From VRUE01 sp035693025 (GTDB lineage Bacteria; Actinomycetota; Thermoleophilia; Solirubrobacterales; 70-9), in contig DASSHI010000027.1 of assembly GCA_035693025.1 (NCBI GenBank), forward strand, positions 1 to 64,000: a stretch of DNA of 64,000 nucleotides. Reading direction: 5' to 3'. The notes below the pieces were generated by a model. It saw only the letters and a program-made list of their open reading frames with translations. It ran no database searches and had not been told where the DNA came from. A program made the position numbers and the translations under genes. Shown in pieces: positions 46,591 through 54,302 of this stretch; the stretch's first letter is position 1, and every line of letters begins with the position of its first letter.

Positions 46591-47250
46591 GTGGACATGC
46601 ACAATCCCCTGAAGTCCGAGGCTGACGCGTTTCGATGGGTGGTCGTGATCGGGGCTGGGGCGGCATCGGTGATTGCGCTGACCCTGCTCACGCGCCCCGT
46701 GATCGGCGTCGTCTGGGCGGCGGCGCTGATCGGCTTCGGCGCGGGGCTCGCCTACCGCAACTCGCGCGGCTCGTTGCCGCATTCGGTCGAGTTGACCCGC
46801 GGTGGCGACGGCAAGCATCGGGTGCTGGTGGTGGCCAACGAGACCGTCGGCGGAGAGGTGCTGCTCGCGGAGATCGGCAATCGCTGCCGGGGCCGGAACT
46901 GCGAGATCCTCGTGGTGACGCCCGCCCTCGCCGCGTCGCGAGCCTCGCACTGGGCGTCAGACGTCGATGAAGCGATCGAGCTCGCCCGCCAGCGGATGGA
47001 GCTGTCGCTGATCGCGATCGGCGAGCTCGGCCTCGAGGCAAGGGGGGAGATCGGCGACTCCGAGCCGAACGTGGCGATCGAGGACGCCCTGCGGGTCTTC
47101 CCCGCGGACGAGATCCTGATCTCGACGCACCCGCCCGACCGCTCGCGCTGGCTCGAGCATGGGGTCGTCGAGCGTGCGCGCGCCGAGATCGAATTGCCGA
47201 TAACGCACGTGGTCGTCGACCTGACGGCCACGCCGGCTGTCGAGAATTGA
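46591..47250 (+). CDS. Membrane-anchored Usp-like protein
   Basis: A 219-residue protein. Two N-terminal helices (about residues 17-57, 'VVVIGAGAASVIALTLL' and 'VWAAALIGFGAGLAY') are followed by one Usp-like alpha/beta domain (70-215) whose end 'ADEILISTHPPDRSRWLEHG' matches the tandem Usp-like protein at 45049. It is therefore a membrane-tethered version of the same family, next to the oxidase operon. The membrane part could replace a small subunit such as CtaF, which is missing here. GTG start 40 bp after ctaE. Confidence 0.65.
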   Translation: MDMHNPLKSEADAFRWVVVIGAGAASVIALTLLTRPVIGVVWAAALIGFGAGLAYRNSRGSLPHSVELTRGGDGKHRVLVVANETVGGEVLLAEIGNRCRGRNCEILVVTPALAASRASHWASDVDEAIELARQRMELSLIAIGELGLEARGEIGDSEPNVAIEDALRVFPADEILISTHPPDRSRWLEHGVVERARAEIELPITHVVVDLTATPAVEN

Positions 47251-47265
47251 CGAGTCGGGTCGGGC

Positions 47266-48252
47266 TCAGGGCGGGGAAAGGACCGGCTCGGAGTCCTCGC
47301 CGACCGGCTGTGTGCCCTCCGCCGAGATCGACTGGGCGTCGCGTGGCTGCAGGCGCCCCGCCGTTGCGACCGTCCACAGCATCGCCAGCCAGGTGAACGT
47401 CGCGAGCGCGACGTGGATCCAGACCAGCTCGCCGGGGAGCTTGGCCCACCATTGCACGCCCCCTACGACGCCCTGAAGGGCCAGAAAGCCGATCACCACG
47501 GCGAGGGGCCGGATGGCCCGTCGATCGCCGCCAGGACGGCGTAGGAGCAGCCAGACGGCGACAGTCGCGAAGCCGAACACCGTGGCGATCGCGGCATGAC
47601 GCTGGACGACCCATTCGAGCGTCCCCGCTCCCTCGAAAGTGAAGCGGTGGACGAGCTGGCCGGCGTGGGCGCCGGCGTGGGGTCCGGAGGCGGTGGCGAT
47701 CGTGCCGGCGAGGATCGTCAGCTGGCCGAGCGGAATCAGCGCCCGCACCGCCCAGATCCCCAGCCGGTCGTCAGATCGCCGTCGTTGCCAGGGCTCGTAG
47801 CGGGCGCACCAGGCGAGGGCGAAGGAGGCGTCGAGCAGCAGCATCGAGAGGATGAAGTGGCTCATCACCAGGCCGGGGGCGAGGTGGTAGCGGACGACGA
47901 GGCCGCCGAGGATCGCCTGGCCGATCACGCCAAGCGGCAGCAAGGCGCCGAACAGGGCCAGGTGCCCGCGGAAAGGCCGGCGGAACCAGGCAAGCACGCT
48001 GGCGGCGATCACGGCGATTCCGACGAAGGCGGTGAGGACCCGGTTGCCGAACTCGATCACGGCGTGGCTTTCCAGCGGCGGTGCCGTGCCGCCGTAGCAC
48101 TTGGGCCAGTCCGGACAGCCCAATCCGGACCCGGTGAGGCGGACGCCGGCGCCGGTGAGCACGATCAGCGCCAGCGCGGCGAGGGCGACGAGCGCGACCT
48201 GGGCATAGCGTCGCGGCGAGATCTCGATGCGGTCTTTGAGGCGGATCCTCAT
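47266..48252 (-). CDS. ctaA: Heme A synthase
   Basis: A 328-residue membrane enzyme of about eight helices that oxidises heme O to heme A. The N-terminal half has 'GAGVRLTGSGLGCPDWPKCY' with the conserved extracytoplasmic Cys pair. Histidines for heme lie in 'FGNRVLTAFVG', 'VMSHFILSMLLLDA', 'LVHRFTFEG' and 'VQRHAAIATVFG'. It is transcribed opposite to the oxidase operon. CtaB (49977) supplies its substrate. Confidence 0.93.
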   Translation of the reverse strand: MRIRLKDRIEISPRRYAQVALVALAALALIVLTGAGVRLTGSGLGCPDWPKCYGGTAPPLESHAVIEFGNRVLTAFVGIAVIAASVLAWFRRPFRGHLALFGALLPLGVIGQAILGGLVVRYHLAPGLVMSHFILSMLLLDASFALAWCARYEPWQRRRSDDRLGIWAVRALIPLGQLTILAGTIATASGPHAGAHAGQLVHRFTFEGAGTLEWVVQRHAAIATVFGFATVAVWLLLRRPGGDRRAIRPLAVVIGFLALQGVVGGVQWWAKLPGELVWIHVALATFTWLAMLWTVATAGRLQPRDAQSISAEGTQPVGEDSEPVLSPP

Positions 48253-48295
48253 CCTCGCTCGGATGATGCCAGCGGCCGGGGCTCGGCCGCCCGGC

Positions 48296-49003
48296 TCAAC
48301 CGCCCTTGCCCTTGGCGGCCACGCCGCCGGTTTCCTTCAGCAGATACTGGACGAGGTTTTCGACTTCTTCCTTCGAGAGCTTTTCGCCGAAGTTCTGCGG
48401 CATCACGTTGGGCGGGTAGCCCTTGGCGATATGGGCGTTGGGGTCGAGGATCGATTCTTCGACCATGGCCGGGCTCTGACCGGGCAGAACTTCGTCCAGG
48501 TTGGGCCCGGTCACCCCGCCCGATTCGGCGGCGGCGAGCGTGTGGCAGCCGCCGCAGCCGTTGTTGGCGAAGACCTGGGCCCCGGGCCCTCCGGAAACCT
48601 TGGGCGGCGCGGCGCCCGGCACGCCCGCGTACATGCCGACGTAGGCGGCGACGTCGTCGAGGTCCTGTCCGCCGACGATGTGGGCGGGCATCGAGTTGTT
48701 GGGACTGTCGGTGGCGGGCCGCGGACTCTCGACCTGGGGGATGACGATTCCTTCGATCGTGCTGTCGTCCTCCCCCGCTGCGCGGGCTGCGGCGAATGCG
48801 TCGTCGAGGTTGGGCCCGACCTGTGCGGTGGTGCCGGCCTGCGCCAGCGTGTGGCAGACGCCGCATTTCTGGATGAAGAGCACGCGCCCACGCTGGACGT
48901 CGGCCGTCGTCGTGCCACAGCCCGAGGAGGCGACGGCGACCGCCACAAGGGCGGCGAGGGCGAGCAGGGCGCGGATGGTGGTCGTTGGCTTGGGCATCGT
49001 CAT
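48296..49003 (-). CDS. Diheme cytochrome c lipoprotein
   Basis: A 235-residue protein with a lipoprotein-like signal (Cys29 after 'VAVASSG'). It contains two heme c sites, 'CGVCHT' near residue 48 and 'CGGCHT' near 154. Met ligands probably lie in 'NSMPAHIVGG' and 'PNVMPQNFGE'. It probably carries electrons to CuA of the oxidase encoded on the opposite strand. Almost all glutamates are GAA codons. A TAGACT hexamer lies upstream. The start could be the second ATG two codons in. Confidence 0.92.
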   Translation of the reverse strand: MTMPKPTTTIRALLALAALVAVAVASSGCGTTTADVQRGRVLFIQKCGVCHTLAQAGTTAQVGPNLDDAFAAARAAGEDDSTIEGIVIPQVESPRPATDSPNNSMPAHIVGGQDLDDVAAYVGMYAGVPGAAPPKVSGGPGAQVFANNGCGGCHTLAAAESGGVTGPNLDEVLPGQSPAMVEESILDPNAHIAKGYPPNVMPQNFGEKLSKEEVENLVQYLLKETGGVAAKGKGG

Positions 49004-49129
49004 ACGGCGCGGAGCGCGCCGAAGTCTATATGTCGAGGCCGCGCCGACCCTGCCTGACCGTGGCTGGACGGTCGGGTAGGCTTGAGGCGATTCGCACGAA
49101 CCAGCGAGACGCGAAGGAGGCCGCCTGAA

Positions 49130-49531
49130 ATGCAGGTACGAGACGGGATGTCAGAGGTGGTGCTGAGCGTCGGCCCATCGCACACGTTGCGTGAGGCGGC
49201 GACGATGATGGTCGACAAGGGGGTCGGCGCGGCCTTGGTCAACGACGACGAGCTGCCGGTGCCGTGCATCGTCACCGAGCGTGACATCCTCGGCTCGCTC
49301 GGCCGCGGCCAGAACCCCGATTTGGAGCTGGTCTCCGCCCACATGAGCGAGGGTGTGGTCGCCGCTTCGCCCGACTGGAGCCTCGAGCACGCCGCCTCGG
49401 AGATGTCCACCCGAGGCATCCGTCACCTGGTCGTCTTCGAGGAGGGCGAGCTGGTCGGCATCCTCTCGATCAGGGACATCGTGCGCTGCTGGACGGCGAC
49501 TGGAGCGACCTCGGGAATGACTCCCGACTGA
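49130..49531 (+). CDS. Twin CBS-domain protein
   Basis: A 133-residue protein of two CBS motifs (residues 10-60 'AATMMVDKGVGAALVNDDEL', and 75-125 'MSTRGIRHLVVFEEGELVGI'). Such pairs sense AMP/ATP or related ligands. The ATG at 49130 has a good ribosome binding site (AAGGAGG, 49114-49120) and TAGGCT (49076-49081) as a -10 hexamer. It lies between the diheme cytochrome and the reverse operon and might report energy state, but this is inference. Confidence 0.88.
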   Translation: MQVRDGMSEVVLSVGPSHTLREAATMMVDKGVGAALVNDDELPVPCIVTERDILGSLGRGQNPDLELVSAHMSEGVVAASPDWSLEHAASEMSTRGIRHLVVFEEGELVGILSIRDIVRCWTATGATSGMTPD

Positions 49532-49544
49532 CCGCAGGGACTCT

Positions 49545-49835
49545 CTAGGAGCGCGGCGGGGAGATCGTCTCGACGGGGAGCACGGCGCCGCGGGTGTGCT
49601 GCTTGCGCGGCAGGCGGAAATAGTCCCCGGCGGCGCTGCGGATCATGCTGCGCAGGGCGAAGAGCAGGATGACGAGGCCGATGATCGAGTAGATCCAGCC
49701 GCGCACCATGAAGCCCTCCGCGAAGATCCCGCAGACGGCGCCCACGGCGCCGAACGCGAAGAACGCCGGCGCCCAGGACGGCCGGGCCGGGTAGACCAGC
49801 TCGCCAGGCTCGGAGATCTCGTGATGCTCGCTCAT
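49545..49835 (-). CDS. Cytochrome c oxidase subunit IV-like (CtaF-like)
   Basis: A 96-residue protein with two membrane helices (about residues 23-42 and 46-66) after an acidic N-terminus, and a basic, Arg-rich tail. 'FFAFGAVGAVCGIFAEGF' and 'GWIYSIIGLVILLFALRSM' match the two-helix CtaF subunit of actinobacterial aa3 oxidases. It is the last gene of the reverse operon beginning at 53258. Its start overlaps the stop of the 37-residue gene by 1 bp. It may serve the pseudo-oxidase, the real oxidase, or both. Confidence 0.65.
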   Translation of the reverse strand: MSEHHEISEPGELVYPARPSWAPAFFAFGAVGAVCGIFAEGFMVRGWIYSIIGLVILLFALRSMIRSAAGDYFRLPRKQHTRGAVLPVETISPPRS

Positions 49836-49948
49836 CAAGATGCGATGTAGAGGGTGGCGGCGACGAAGCAGAGCGCGAAGATCGCCGCAGCGATCCCGCC
49901 GGCGATCAAGCCCGCGGTCAGGTCTCGTCTGGCGGTCTCGCGATCCAT
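49835..49948 (-). CDS. 37-residue single-span membrane protein in the oxidase-like operon
   Basis: An open frame of 37 codons and a TGA: 'MDRETARRDLTAG' is a charged N-terminus and the rest, 'LIAGGIAAAIFALCFVAATL' with a short tail, is one membrane helix. The stop and the next ATG overlap as TGATG, the same coupling seen throughout this operon. Small single-helix subunits are normal in cytochrome oxidases. It is too short for most gene finders. Function is inferred from position only. Confidence 0.6.
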   Translation of the reverse strand: MDRETARRDLTAGLIAGGIAAAIFALCFVAATLYIAS

Positions 49949-49976
49949 CGGCGGAGTTCTATCACTAGCCGCCGGA

Positions 49977-50873
49977 CTACAGCCTGGCGTCGATCGGCAT
50001 CGTCAGGAAGAGCAGCGCCAGGTAGGCGAGCGAGAAGAGGTAGGTGCGCAGGGCCCAGCGGCGATCGGCGCTGCGCAGCAGCCGCACCGCGCAGTAGATG
50101 AAGGCGGCGCCGAGGGCCATCGAGCCGGCGAGATAGGCGAGGCCGAAGCCGCCGGCGCAGAAGGGAAGCTGGGTCACGGCGTAGAGCAGGATCGTGTAGA
50201 GGAGGATCTGGCGGCGGGTCTCGTCCTCGCCGCGGACGACCGGCATCATCGGCACGCCCGCCTTCGCGTACTCGTCCTTCATCAGCAGCGAGAGAGCCCA
50301 GAAGTGCGGTGGGGTCCAGAAGAAGACGATCGCGAAGAGGAAGAGGGCGGTCCCGCTCAGCCCACCGGTGACAGCCGCCCAGGCGACGAGCGGCGGCATC
50401 GCGCCCGCAGCGCCGCCGATCACGATGTTCTGCGGCGTCGTGCGCTTGAGCCAGAGCGTGTAGACGAAGACGTAGCCGACGAATCCGGCGAAGGAGAGGG
50501 TCGCCGCGAGCGGGTTCACCGTCGTCGCCAGCAGCGTGAACGAGGCAAGCTCGAGCAGGGCGCCGAATCCGATCGCCGTCCGCGCGGGCATGCGGCCGCT
50601 CGCCACCGGGCGGTCGGCCGTGCGGGCCATCGTGACGTCGATGTCGCGATCGACCGCGTGGTTGATCGCGCCGGCGCCGCCGGCCGAGAGAGCGCCGCCG
50701 AGGCAGGTGAGGAAGACCAGGCCGAGCGAGGGGTCGCCGGCGACGTACATCGTCGTCACCGTGATGAAGAGCAGCAGCGACTGCACCTTCGGCTTGGTCA
50801 GCGTGACGAGGTCGCGCAGAAGCGAAGGCACCGCGGGTCGCTGTGAGATCGCAGCCGTCTGGGCGCCGCTCAT
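49977..50873 (-). CDS. ctaB: Protoheme IX farnesyltransferase (heme O synthase)
   Basis: A 298-residue UbiA-family membrane enzyme with about nine helices that adds farnesyl to heme B. The first Asp-rich motif is 'NHAVDRDIDVTMARTADRPV' and the second 'YAKAGVPMMPVVRGEDETRR'. It is followed in the same reverse operon by the 37-residue gene and the CtaF-like gene. Upstream, 4 bp away, lies the COX I-like gene. It must supply the heme A of the oxidase encoded at 43148. Confidence 0.95.
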   Translation of the reverse strand: MSGAQTAAISQRPAVPSLLRDLVTLTKPKVQSLLLFITVTTMYVAGDPSLGLVFLTCLGGALSAGGAGAINHAVDRDIDVTMARTADRPVASGRMPARTAIGFGALLELASFTLLATTVNPLAATLSFAGFVGYVFVYTLWLKRTTPQNIVIGGAAGAMPPLVAWAAVTGGLSGTALFLFAIVFFWTPPHFWALSLLMKDEYAKAGVPMMPVVRGEDETRRQILLYTILLYAVTQLPFCAGGFGLAYLAGSMALGAAFIYCAVRLLRSADRRWALRTYLFSLAYLALLFLTMPIDARL

Positions 50874-50877
50874 GCCG

Positions 50878-52563
50878 TCAGGCTACCGGCTGGTGCTCGC
50901 GGGCCGAGCGCTCGCTGCGAGCGCTGCGACGGCCGATCGCCGCCCGGATGTCCCGCATCGGTCGCGAGCTGCGCACGTCGGGCAGCACGTCGAAGTTGTG
51001 CGGCTCCGGCGGGGAGAGGGCGAACCACTCGAGCGAGTCGCCGCCCCAGGCGTCGTGGCCGGCGGGCGCGCCGCCCTCGCGGCTGACGAGCGCGTTGACC
51101 AGGGTCATGACGATGCCCGCGAAGAGCACGAAGGCGCCGATCGTGGCGATCAGGTTGTAGGCGTCGAGGCCGTTTCCGGCGAAGAACTTGTAGGCATCGG
51201 CCACCTGGTCCTTCTCGGTGCCGGCGAGGAAGAGCGGCACGAAGGTGACCAGCGTTCCCACCGCCATCGTCCAGAAGGAGAGGCGCGCCAGGGTCTCGCC
51301 CATCGTCCGTCCGGTCATCTTCGGGAACCACCAGTGCAGTGCGGCAAAGCCGCCGAACACCGCGCCGCCGACGAGGGCGAAGTGAGTCGCCGCGGTGCTG
51401 TCGGTGGTGTGCTGGAGGCGCCATCCGGCGGCGACCATCGAGTGGTTCATCTCGGCGACCAGCCCGATGACGATGGCGACGATCGCGCCGGCGGCGAAGA
51501 GCAGAGGCGCCCGCATCCGCACCGTTCCCCCCGCGAGGGTCGCGATCAGGTTGAAGAAGACCAGCCCGAAGGGAACGATCAGGGCCAGCGACACGATCAT
51601 CGCGAAGTACATCCAGCCGAGGCCGATCGGCGCGGTGTACATGTTCTGCATCCAGGCGAGCGTGCCGAGCACGGCGATCGCCACCAGGGAGCCGATCACG
51701 GCGCCGCGATTGAAGAGCGGCTTGCGCGCCAGCGCGGGAACGATCTCGGCGATCGCCCCGATGGCGAAGATCAAGATCAGCATGTAGGCGCCGGTGTAGA
51801 AGATCCAGCTGAGGTGCTGCCAGAGCAATGGCGAGCCGCCCGCATCGCCGGCGAAGAAGATGCCTTCGAAGTTGCGGTCGATCAGCAGCATCGTTATCGC
51901 CGCGAGCATCACCGAGCCGATGACGATCAGCAGCCAGGAGGAGATCGCCGCGGCCCAGGAGAAGACCGGCAGGCGCCGCCAGGCCATTCCCGGAGCGCGC
52001 AGGCGGCGCATCGTCGCCACCAGGTCGACCGCGATGAGCACGAAGCCGAGCGTTGCTAGGCCCGTCGCTGCGAGCCAGGCGTCGACGCCGTTGTTCTCGA
52101 TGAAGGCGAGGCCGGAAAGCGGCGGCAGCGGGTTGACGCCGGCCTCGGGCGGGGTGAAGAGGAAGGTCGTGTAGAGCACGGTGGCGCCGCCGATGAAGAG
52201 CCAGGTGCCGAGCTGGCCCAGGCGCGGGAGCGCGGTGCCGCGAGCGCCGATCTGCAAGGGCGCGACGTAGTAGAAGAAGCCGAGCGCCAGCGGGATCGCG
52301 AAGAGGAAGATCGCGGTCGCGCCGTAGAGCGAGAGCACGCGGTTGAAGGTGACCGGAGGCATGAAGGTGTTTTCCGGCACGGCGAGCTGCAGCCTCATCA
52401 AGAGCAACTCGACTGCGGCCAAGAAGAGGAAGCCGAGGGCGCCGGTGATGAGGATCTGGCCGAGATCCTTGTGGTTGGCGCTGGTCGCGAGCTGCACCCA
52501 CCGCGCCCGGCGCGGCGGGAAGCCCTCGATCACGAGCTCGGGGTTCCTGGCGGGCGCGCTCAT
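50878..52563 (-). CDS. COX I-like protein lacking five of six metal ligands
   Basis: A 561-residue heme-copper oxidase subunit I paralogue with the usual twelve helices. It aligns without gaps to CtaD (43148) around each metal site. There CtaD His152 (heme a) is Tyr80, CuB His328 is Thr257, CuB His377/378 are Gln306/Asn307 and heme a3 His464 is Ala392; only the second heme a ligand remains, as His394. The cross-linking Tyr332 is Met261, and the arginine pair at 'GMPRRVADY' has become 'EKDQVADAY'. The rest of the fold is well kept ('LRAPGMAWRRLP', 'WWFPKMTGRTM'). It cannot reduce oxygen as a standard enzyme. It is followed by ctaB and preceded by the CuA-less COX II-like gene, with a GTGA/ATGA-type overlap of 4 nt. 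Confidence 0.93.
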   Translation of the reverse strand: MSAPARNPELVIEGFPPRRARWVQLATSANHKDLGQILITGALGFLFLAAVELLLMRLQLAVPENTFMPPVTFNRVLSLYGATAIFLFAIPLALGFFYYVAPLQIGARGTALPRLGQLGTWLFIGGATVLYTTFLFTPPEAGVNPLPPLSGLAFIENNGVDAWLAATGLATLGFVLIAVDLVATMRRLRAPGMAWRRLPVFSWAAAISSWLLIVIGSVMLAAITMLLIDRNFEGIFFAGDAGGSPLLWQHLSWIFYTGAYMLILIFAIGAIAEIVPALARKPLFNRGAVIGSLVAIAVLGTLAWMQNMYTAPIGLGWMYFAMIVSLALIVPFGLVFFNLIATLAGGTVRMRAPLLFAAGAIVAIVIGLVAEMNHSMVAAGWRLQHTTDSTAATHFALVGGAVFGGFAALHWWFPKMTGRTMGETLARLSFWTMAVGTLVTFVPLFLAGTEKDQVADAYKFFAGNGLDAYNLIATIGAFVLFAGIVMTLVNALVSREGGAPAGHDAWGGDSLEWFALSPPEPHNFDVLPDVRSSRPMRDIRAAIGRRSARSERSAREHQPVA

Positions 52564-53258
52564 GGGGTTTCTCCGTTTTCGATCAGTTTGACCACGCGGT
52601 CCTGGGCGGCCTGGATTTCTTCTTTCTGACTTTCGATGAAGGCTTCGTATTCCTCGGGGGAGACGACGTCGACCTCGGTACGCATCGCCGCGTAGGCCTG
52701 GCCGGAGAGGGTTGCGGCCTGGCCGGAGTAGGTCCCTTCTTCATCGGCGCGGAAGACGACTTCGTGGGCCTTGCCGGGCACGGCGTCGGCCTTGGCGGCG
52801 AGGTCGGGCACGTCCCAGGTGTGGACGACGTCGGTAGAGACCAGATTCAGCTGCACCTCGGTGTCTACCGGCACCACGAGCTTGTAATAGGAGAAGGCTT
52901 CGTTGGGATATTCGTAGCGCCAGAGCCATTGCTGGCCGGTGACTTCGATCTTCAGCGGTTCGGAGTGGGATGCCTGCAGGCCGGCGGAGCCGGTGAGCGG
53001 CGCCTCGCGGGCCTTGTCGGTGTAGACGATGCTGAGCACGAGCAGGATCGCTGCGAAGACCCCCAGGGCGCCGCCGACCCGGAGTTGGATGCGCTGGCCG
53101 CCGGTTACCTGGCGCGGCTCGGCGCCGCGCTCGGCCCGGTAGCGCTGCAGCGCGTAGAGCAGGCCGCCGATGACCGCGATCGCGAGGATCACCGCGGCGA
53201 CGAAGCCGATCCAGAGCAGCGTGTCGATCTGATCGATGGCAGGGGAGTGGGGCGCCAA
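52560..53258 (-). CDS. COX II-like protein lacking CuA ligands
   Basis: A 232-residue paralogue of subunit II. Two membrane helices (about residues 13-37 and 62-80) and a cupredoxin domain are present. In the CuA loop the real CtaC reads 'CTELCGFGHASM' and this one 'AATLSGQAYAAM'. Both cysteines (Ala181, Ser185), the glutamate (Thr183) and the second histidine (Tyr189) are replaced; only His146 and Met192 remain. It cannot hold a normal CuA centre. It overlaps the COX I-like gene by 4 nt and is the first gene of the reverse operon. Glutamates are mostly GAA. Confidence 0.92.
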   Translation of the reverse strand: MAPHSPAIDQIDTLLWIGFVAAVILAIAVIGGLLYALQRYRAERGAEPRQVTGGQRIQLRVGGALGVFAAILLVLSIVYTDKAREAPLTGSAGLQASHSEPLKIEVTGQQWLWRYEYPNEAFSYYKLVVPVDTEVQLNLVSTDVVHTWDVPDLAAKADAVPGKAHEVVFRADEEGTYSGQAATLSGQAYAAMRTEVDVVSPEEYEAFIESQKEEIQAAQDRVVKLIENGETP

Positions 53259-53331
53259 AGCGCGGCCATTCTAATCACGCAAGGCGGCGACCCGCGGCGC
53301 GCACGTCGAGGGCCGAGTCGCTGGGCCCTCC

Positions 53332-53337
53332 TATACT
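53332..53337 (+). promoter_or_regulatory. -10 hexamer TATACT of the PAP2 gene
   Basis: It ends 10 nt before the ATG at 53348, predicting a leaderless transcript. The 89-bp gap (53259-53347) also has to hold the divergent promoter of the pseudo-oxidase operon. Confidence 0.45.
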
Positions 53338-53347
53338 CGCCGGCCTC

Positions 53348-54292
53348 ATGGGGACCCGCTCGAGGCCATCTCCGGCGCTGCGCATGGCGGTGCGAGCCGG
53401 AGCCGCAGCGGCGATCGGCGCCGCCGTCGCGGTGCCGTTGCTGCGGCGACGGGCAAAAGTCCCGGCGCCGGTGACGATCGCGGCCTGCGCCGGGGGGCCG
53501 CTCGGCTTGGCGGTCCTCAGCCCCCGCTCGGGCAGGCGGGACGTGGCGATGTACGCGCTGCAGATGTGGGCCTTCACGATCGCCCACGAGCTTCCCTACG
53601 ACAACCCCGAGCGGCTTCGCGCCCGCCTGAAGATCCGCTACCCGATCGTCGCCGACCGAGCGATCGGCCTCGGGCGGTTGCCGAACGCGCGCTTGCAGCG
53701 CGGCCTCGCCCGCCTGGGCCGCGTCGGCACGCTCAACCGCTTCCTCACCTGGGTCCACTGGCTCTGGTTCCTCGAGCCATACGTCGCCCTCGCATTCATC
53801 CTCATGCGTCACCCCGACCGCTTTCCCCGTGCTGCCCGCCGCCTCGCCGCGGTCTTCGACATCGGCTGCGGCATCTACTTCCTCCTGCCCACCGCGCCTC
53901 CCTGGTGGGCCTCCGAGCAGGGATATACCGGCGAAGAGGTGCGGCGGATCATGGTCGACGTAGGTGAGGACACCTGGAAATCGGCTTGGCCGGCGATGTA
54001 TGGCGCGCTCGGCGGAAACCCCTGGGCGGCGATGCCCTCGCTGCACTTCGCCACCTCGGTGACGGCGGCGATCTCACTGGCCGAAACGGGCCGTGGACCG
54101 GCCGTCGTGGGCTGGAGCTATGCCCTGGCGCTCGGTTTCGGCCTGGTCTATCTGGGCGAGCACTACGTCACCGATCTGGTCGCCGGCGCCGGCCTCGTTG
54201 CTGCCGTGCGGCGCGGCGAGGGGTGGGCCGAGCCCGCGGTGCTCGCGGTGAATCGAGGCCTGCAGGGTCTGGAGCGCCTGGCGAACGGGTAG
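53348..54292 (+). CDS. PAP2-superfamily membrane enzyme
   Basis: A 314-residue membrane protein of about six to seven helices. The C-terminal half has 'WAAMPSLHFATSVTAAI' (PSLH, phosphatase motif C2) and 'VYLGEHYVTDLVAGAG' (HxxxD, motif C3), as in Aur1/Ipt1-like lipid phosphate transferases and phosphatases. Motif C1 is not clear. It probably acts on a phospholipid or polyprenyl phosphate at the membrane surface. The following gene (a flippase-like protein) starts 11 bp later, so both may serve envelope-lipid metabolism. Confidence 0.8.
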   Translation: MGTRSRPSPALRMAVRAGAAAAIGAAVAVPLLRRRAKVPAPVTIAACAGGPLGLAVLSPRSGRRDVAMYALQMWAFTIAHELPYDNPERLRARLKIRYPIVADRAIGLGRLPNARLQRGLARLGRVGTLNRFLTWVHWLWFLEPYVALAFILMRHPDRFPRAARRLAAVFDIGCGIYFLLPTAPPWWASEQGYTGEEVRRIMVDVGEDTWKSAWPAMYGALGGNPWAAMPSLHFATSVTAAISLAETGRGPAVVGWSYALALGFGLVYLGEHYVTDLVAGAGLVAAVRRGEGWAEPAVLAVNRGLQGLERLANG

Positions 54293-54302
54293 CGTCTTCG
54301 GC

